Shown: one piece after another, positions 60,504 to 64,000 of the stretch
How positions within the stretch are numbered: position 1 is the stretch's first letter
Layout: every line of letters begins with the position of its first letter
Assembly: GCA_031553495.1 (NCBI GenBank)
Contig: JAVBLN010000007.1
Coordinates: 334,556 to 398,555 of the forward strand
Length of the DNA stretch: 64,000 bases
Direction: 5' to 3'
Origin: Pinibacter sp031553495
GTDB taxonomy: Bacteria; Bacteroidota; Bacteroidia; Chitinophagales; Chitinophagaceae
Position numbers and translations under genes: made by a program
The notes under the pieces: model-generated
What the model was told of the DNA's origin: nothing
The model's input: the letters and a program-made list of their open reading frames with translations, nothing else
Database searches by the model: none

Positions 60504-60644
60504 ATTAATGCATAGTATTATACTGTTCGATTTATGTCCAAACAAAAAAGGCTTCAACAATACAATTGGTGAAACCTTTAAAGAGGTAGGTAAAAAAATT
60601 ACTAGTGGAATACAACAACTAATTATAGACCGTGTGCAATTATT

Positions 60645-60959
60645 CTATACAGCGTGTTTCTCTAGCTGTTTACCTTCCATTTTATTTCGTAGTTTATCAA
60701 ATGCATCAAGCATCGCGTCTTCCCATTTCCTGGAGGTAGAGTAGCCGGAAATAATAATATTGTGTAGAGACAATCTTAACAGTGCTACTTTATCCTTCTC
60801 ACTTTCATCTTTGAAAGTTTCATATAGTTCCAGTTCTGCAGAATCAACATGGCCGAATTCCTCTTGAATTTTTTTCAGTTTGTTGGTCATTTTTCTTAAA
60901 AGTGAAAAATAGCCAGCACTGTCAATTGCAGAGGTCTTTGTAACAAAATTCACGTTCAT
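60645..60959 (-). CDS. Hypothetical helical protein
   Basis: A 104-residue soluble protein, predicted mostly helical (RKMTNKLKKIQEEFGHVDSA, ELYETFKDESEKDKVALLRL, DAMLDAFDKLRNKME). No signal peptide, no membrane segment and no motif that I recognise. Base composition and third-codon pattern look like its neighbours. A competing plus-strand frame over the same bases has poor composition. It is a single gene in the stress-type region. Confidence 0.6.
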   Translation of the reverse strand: MNVNFVTKTSAIDSAGYFSLLRKMTNKLKKIQEEFGHVDSAELELYETFKDESEKDKVALLRLSLHNIIISGYSTSRKWEDAMLDAFDKLRNKMEGKQLEKHAV

Positions 60960-61137
60960 GACACGATTTTTAGTAGGTTATGAAATTATGATGCCTGTTC
61001 AAAAAATGTTTTCATGTAGAATTTATTCCCCGGTTACATGTTTTAAGAATAAAACTATTAGTGAGGACAAACGTTAGGTACGTTTTTTTAGAAGGCCATA
61101 GGAGATACTATATTCTTTCATTTTCAAAATTACTACT

Positions 61138-61299
61138 ATGCTACGTTGGACAATTACTTTCCTGGTGATAGCAATAATTGCAGCGGTACTGGGATTTGGG
61201 GGTATTGCAGCAAGTGCTGCCGGCATTGCCAAAGTTTTATTTTTTATTTTTCTCGTGTTATTTATTATTTCTCTTCTTACAGGAAGAGCCAGAGAATAA
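61138..61299 (+). CDS. DUF1328-family small membrane protein
   Basis: A 53-residue protein with the exact DUF1328 (YtjA) layout: MLRWTITFLVIAIIAAVLGF, GGIAASAAGIAKVLFFIFLV, then LFIISLLTGRARE. Two membrane helices with the family glycine/alanine turn GGIAASAAGIAK. It is too short for a default gene caller. Members are stress-associated. The biochemical role is unknown. Confidence 0.9.
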   Translation: MLRWTITFLVIAIIAAVLGFGGIAASAAGIAKVLFFIFLVLFIISLLTGRARE

Positions 61300-61424
61300 T
61301 TGCCGGAAATCACTTCTGAAGTGCCAACTGAAAGTTACGATTTTATTGAGTATCTCGTTACATTTCACGGCACTTTATTTTTTTCTTTTGCCGTCAAACA
61401 TTAGCTTTATAGGAAATAGAGCTT

Positions 61425-61850
61425 ATGGAGAAATTTTTTGTACTAATAGCCGAAGATGATGCCGACGATAGATTTTTGCTTCAAAACGCTTTTGATGAAA
61501 TGGGCTATGGAAAATCATTACAATTCGTTGAAAATGGAGTAGAATTAATAGATTTTCTTGAAAGGAACGTTAATAAATATGGTAATTTTCCTGCTTTTAT
61601 TTTGCTTGATTTGAATATGCCTAAAAAAGATGGTCGTGAGGTGTTAAAGGAAATAAAACAACATGACATTTTTAAGACAATTCCCGTGGTGGTGTTTTCA
61701 ACTACTAAAAATGAAAGTGAAGTAAAAAGGTGTTATGAACTGGGGGCAAACACGTATGTAGTGAAACCCGTGAGCTACGATGCATTGTTAAAGTTTGTTG
61801 AAAATATCAGGAGCTACTGGTTTGATGTGGCTACAGTTCCGTTTAACTAA
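61425..61850 (+). CDS. Single-domain response regulator (Rcp1-like)
   Basis: A stand-alone receiver of 141 residues. The acidic pocket is IAEDDADDRFLLQNAFDE, the phosphoacceptor Asp lies in FILLDLNMPKKDGREVL, the conserved Ser/Thr in VVVFSTTKNESE and the Lys in YVVKPVSYDALL. The long loop with FLERNVNKYGNFPAF is the Rcp1/phytochrome-partner signature. No output domain: it acts by protein contact. A likely partner is one of the soluble kinases at 54-57 kb, but this is positional. Confidence 0.92.
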   Translation: MEKFFVLIAEDDADDRFLLQNAFDEMGYGKSLQFVENGVELIDFLERNVNKYGNFPAFILLDLNMPKKDGREVLKEIKQHDIFKTIPVVVFSTTKNESEVKRCYELGANTYVVKPVSYDALLKFVENIRSYWFDVATVPFN

Positions 61851-62054
61851 TGAAAATATTTTACTGCACGTAACGCATATTTGTGAATGAACTTTTGTTA
61901 ATTCAAAATTCAATAGTTAAAAAAGGGGGCATTCTTAAGTTTCCCGGTTTTGGAAAAAAGTAAGTAATTGTATAATGAGCAAACTCTTTACTATCAGCCG
62001 TTCTGATATCTGATTTGCTGACTTCTCTGCTACCGAAAAATACATGCGTTAAAA

Positions 62055-62459
62055 TTACTTCACCGGTTCTTCGGGTTTCAGTTCTTTAGGTTTATTATTA
62101 CTTCGTTTGAATAAATTTCTGATTTTGCTAAAAAGCCCTTTACCTGCCTTGCCATCAATGATATTGCCCGAATTGCGAACTAACGCCGGTACAAATAACT
62201 TTGCTAAAAAGCCCGCCCGGCCTAACAGCAGCTTTTGCAGTACTACGTCTAAACCAATATCTAAGCCCATGTTTAATAAAGGATTAGATGAGTTTTTAGC
62301 GCCAAGTTTGGAAACAAAGCCAACAACATTTCCTAAGGGCTTTAAATGATTTTTTGTTTGCTGCCATTCATTCATCACCTCATTTTTTTGTAAAGCCAGT
62401 TTTTCACTTAATCTTTTTTCTTCGGCCAATAGCTGATTGAATGTGGTAATCTTATTCAT
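62055..62459 (-). CDS. Hypothetical protein in YtxH/holin operon
   Basis: A 134-residue protein: a charged helical N-terminus (FNQLLAEEKRLSEKLALQKN), a central segment with weak hydrophobic character (LLNMGLDIGLDVVLQKLLLG, FLAKLFVPALVRNSG) and a basic, Lys/Pro-rich C-terminus. No family recognised. It overlaps the end of the holin-like gene by 8 bp, so translation is coupled. By position it may associate with the membrane together with that protein. Confidence 0.7.
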   Translation of the reverse strand: MNKITTFNQLLAEEKRLSEKLALQKNEVMNEWQQTKNHLKPLGNVVGFVSKLGAKNSSNPLLNMGLDIGLDVVLQKLLLGRAGFLAKLFVPALVRNSGNIIDGKAGKGLFSKIRNLFKRSNNKPKELKPEEPVK

Positions 62460-62790
62460 AAATTTTTTTTACAATAAAGTTTTTCAATGGGGTTAAAATA
62501 CTTTTTCTTTGTAAAAACAGAAGAAAGGCCAGAAGAAGATATATGCCTGCTACAATGAAGAAACCGGATTGCATATTGTTCATAACATGACCTAGCCACA
62601 AACCGGTACCAATACCTGCAAATAGCAGGCAAAATAGTATGAAACAGGTCACAAGAATGATCATTAGGCTACCCGAAACCACATTGGTGGTTTTTATGGC
62701 GGTGGTAACTTTCATGTGATCGTAAAAAGTGGAAGCATAATTTACCGCCTGATCGGCAAGGTTTGTTGCGCTCTGTTTTAACTCTTCCAT
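62452..62790 (-). CDS. Phage-holin-family (Phage_holin_3_6-like) membrane protein
   Basis: A 112-residue protein with an amphipathic N-terminus (SATNLADQAVNYASTFYDHM) and two strong membrane helices (VVSGSLMIILVTCFILFCLL and SGFFIVAGIYLLLAFLLFL). The LGHVMNN turn between them is typical of the family. Despite the name there is no phage around it. In Bacteroidota such proteins sit with YtxH proteins in stress loci, as here. Confidence 0.78.
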   Translation of the reverse strand: MEELKQSATNLADQAVNYASTFYDHMKVTTAIKTTNVVSGSLMIILVTCFILFCLLFAGIGTGLWLGHVMNNMQSGFFIVAGIYLLLAFLLFLQRKSILTPLKNFIVKKIYE

Positions 62791-62802
62791 AGAATGTGTT
62801 TT

Positions 62803-62832
62803 AAAAAAAGAGCAGGAAGCCTGCTCTTTTTT
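62803..62832 (-). terminator. Terminator between YtxH and holin-like genes
   Basis: Stem AAAAGAGCAGG / CCTGCTCTTTT with a 3-nt loop and a T-run on both strands. It ends the YtxH transcript, at least in part. Confidence 0.88.
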
Positions 62833-62901
62833 ATTATAGTTTTTCGAGGCAATATGACAAAATTACCAATTGGGAATTATTGCTTATTGCGAAGCTGGAA
62901 A

Positions 62902-63129
62902 TTAAGATAACTCAGGAGTTACGGAATTGGCCTTTTGGCCTTTCATCATACCCAGTTTTTCCTTTCCTGTTTCAATCATATTGCCAAATTTGTCAGCCCA
63001 GTCACAAGCTGTATCTGCAATGTTTTTACGTGTGTTGCTGCCTTTATCAGGAGCTAAAAGAATACCGATTGCTGCACCTAATGCGGCTGCACCTAAAATT
63101 CCTAACGCGATCTTTGTTTGAGTAGTCAT
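62902..63129 (-). CDS. YtxH-domain protein
   Basis: A 75-residue protein. The N-terminal helix ALGILGAAALGAAIGILLAP followed by DKGSNTRKNIADTACDWADK is the YtxH hallmark (Gly/Ala-rich membrane helix, then LAPxKG and a basic amphipathic helix). Members are general-stress proteins attached to the membrane. It is upstream of the holin-like gene but has its own terminator. A sigma-54-like promoter lies about 50 bp upstream. Confidence 0.9.
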   Translation of the reverse strand: MTTQTKIALGILGAAALGAAIGILLAPDKGSNTRKNIADTACDWADKFGNMIETGKEKLGMMKGQKANSVTPELS

Positions 63130-63178
63130 AATGAATAAGTTTAATTGATTAATCGGGATTGTTTTCTAAGATCTATGT

Positions 63179-63195
63179 TGAAAAAATTATGCCAA
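63179..63195 (-). promoter_or_regulatory. Possible sigma-54 promoter of the YtxH gene
   Basis: TTGGCATAATTTTTTCA on the minus strand: -24 element TTGGCAT fits the consensus, spacing is right, and the -12 element is TTTCA instead of TTGCA. About 50 bp before the YtxH ATG. Confidence 0.35.
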
Positions 63196-63408
63196 CTCTT
63201 AGGGTTTATGGGAAAAAATTTCCTCGTGGTATGAGCTTTTTACACTACATATAAAAAGAAGCCAAACTTATTATAAAGATAGGTTAAAATTAAATTAGCT
63301 TTATTAAAAAAGTTGAGAATAGTGAAAAGATCCATTATGAAAACAAAAGAAAATTCTCAAAAAGATTATATAGCAGCGAAGTCAATTATCTTATTTAAAG
63401 AAAAAGAA

Positions 63409-63759
63409 ATGAACCGGTATAAAGTTTTGATTATTGATGATGAAGAGGACTTGTGTATGCTATTGCGGAATTACCTTTCCAGGAAAAATTTCGAGGTTTT
63501 TATTGCCCATACGCTCAATGAAGGTCTTGTGATGCTGGAGGAAAATAAGCCCGATATTTTGTTTCTCGATAATAATTTGCCGGATGGCAGCGGATGGGAT
63601 AAAGCGCCTTTCCTGGCTGCCAGTTACCCGCATCTTCGTATCAATCTTATTAGTGCGTTTCATCCTGTAATGCCCGGTAATTTGAATAATAATATTAATA
63701 TCATCGATAAGCCGGTATCACTTAAGCAAATCGACAAGTCTGTTTCGGCGCTGAATTGA
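63409..63759 (+). CDS. Single-domain response regulator
   Basis: A stand-alone receiver of 116 residues from the ATG at 63409 (MNRYKVLIIDDEEDLCMLLR). The pocket is IIDDEED, the phosphoacceptor Asp lies in ILFLDNNLPDGSGWDKAPFL, then Ser in LISAFHPV and Lys in IIDKPVSLKQI. Starts 72 or 96 bp upstream in the same frame would add a Lys-rich leader of no known kind. No kinase adjacent. Mechanism by protein contact is inferred from the missing output domain. Confidence 0.85.
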   Translation: MNRYKVLIIDDEEDLCMLLRNYLSRKNFEVFIAHTLNEGLVMLEENKPDILFLDNNLPDGSGWDKAPFLAASYPHLRINLISAFHPVMPGNLNNNINIIDKPVSLKQIDKSVSALN

Positions 63760-63790
63760 CCTTATGGTTTTCAGTTGCATAAATGATAAA

Positions 63791-63868
63791 GTTTTTTATT
63801 ATGGAACCGGCGGCATTGCTACTATTAAGCATCGTTGTGTCACTCACTTGTGCGATAGTAATGCTATT
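63791..63868 (+). repeat. Dispersed intergenic repeat, copy 27 (GTG type)
   Basis: Plus-orientation copy: TTTTTTATTATGGAACCGG, CGGCATTGCTACTATTAAGC, GTGTCAC, GATAGTAATGCTATTGAGC. Paired with copy 28. Confidence 0.87.
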
Positions 63869-63870
63869 GA

Positions 63871-63907
63871 GCAAGTTATGAGTTGTGAGTTATGAGTTGT
63901 GAGTAGG
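63871..63907. repeat. 7-bp-period tract (TGAGTTR)
   Basis: CAAGTTA TGAGTTG TGAGTTA TGAGTTG TGAGTAG: between repeat copies 27 and 28. Confidence 0.75.
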
Positions 63908-63957
63908 CGAACTTTGTATTCTTTGCGTGAAATAAAAAAACGTTCAATATATATTCA

Positions 63958-64000
63958 ACCGATGAAGTGATTGCGACGCAACGATGATGCCATGAAAAAC
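63958..64000 (-). repeat. Dispersed intergenic repeat, copy 28 (GCG type, cut by window end)
   Basis: Minus-orientation partial copy: GATGAAGTGATTGCGACGC, AACGATGATGCCATGAAAAAC. Matches copy 14 in reverse. The CCGG end is outside the window. Confidence 0.7.

Noticed and set aside
60454..60744. 96-residue plus-strand frame
   Set aside because: It begins inside repeat copy 26 and overlaps the better-composed 104-residue gene on the other strand.
62452..62790. Prophage remnant suggested by the holin-like gene
   Set aside because: No lysin, structural, integrase or attachment-site sequence nearby. The family is common in chromosomal stress loci.

Overview
The window is a continuous piece of a Bacteroidota chromosome, most likely from the Chitinophagaceae or close relatives. 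The signs are the A+T-rich sequence, promoter -7 boxes of the TAnnTTTG type, weak ribosome binding sites, a eukaryote-like citrate synthase, a tRNA-guanine transglycosylase with a reduced zinc site, GYF-type and OmpA-type proteins, and the overall gene content. The genus assignment is an inference. No phage, plasmid, integrase or transposase gene was found, and all larger genes look intact.

Region by region. Positions 0.4-9.5 kb hold housekeeping genes: recN, fabI, a YceI protein, lolD, a cobalamin adenosyltransferase, a gatC/ABC-ATPase pair, trpS and a deoxynucleoside kinase. Positions 9.6-17 kb hold a periplasmic trehalase, a DUF922 protein, pepP, pssA, purS, rsmI and an orphan sensor kinase. 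Positions 17-22.6 kb hold an L-rhamnose catabolic cluster on the minus strand (two-domain class II aldolase, isomerase, RhaT permease, kinase). It is followed by a 2-hydroxyacid dehydrogenase, tRNA-Ala(GGC) and citrate synthase. Positions 26-38 kb hold an LptF/LptG permease, membrane proteins, tgt, an LD-carboxypeptidase, oxyR, an alpha/beta hydrolase and a very large TraB/GumN protein. Positions 39-42 kb hold a SAM-I riboswitch controlling metB and homoserine dehydrogenase. Positions 42-48 kb hold an OmpA lipoprotein, a repeat-containing exported protein and uvrA. Positions 48-64 kb are rich in small stress-type membrane proteins (DUF2383, lmo0937-like, YihY, DUF1328, holin-like, YtxH). They surround a sigma-54 signalling block (two histidine kinases, an NtrC-type activator, rpoN) and two single-domain response regulators.

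The most unusual content is between the genes. A dispersed repeat of about 75 bp occurs 28 times in 64 kb (14 per orientation), always outside the called genes. Its centre is a small dyad that exists in only two compensated forms, GTG-W-CAC (16 copies) and GCG-W-CGC (12 copies), never mixed. Where two copies share one intergenic gap (five cases) they are always head-to-head and always one of each form. One copy (18614-18772) keeps recognisable terminal inverted repeats and looks like a complete 159-bp MITE-like unit inside the rhamnose cluster. Another pair forms a 46-bp inverted repeat around a small lipoprotein gene. A second layer of intergenic sequence consists of degenerate tracts with strict 7-bp or 8-bp period, each with its own motif, often next to the dispersed repeat. 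These assignments were made by reading the sequence alone, and no database comparison was possible.
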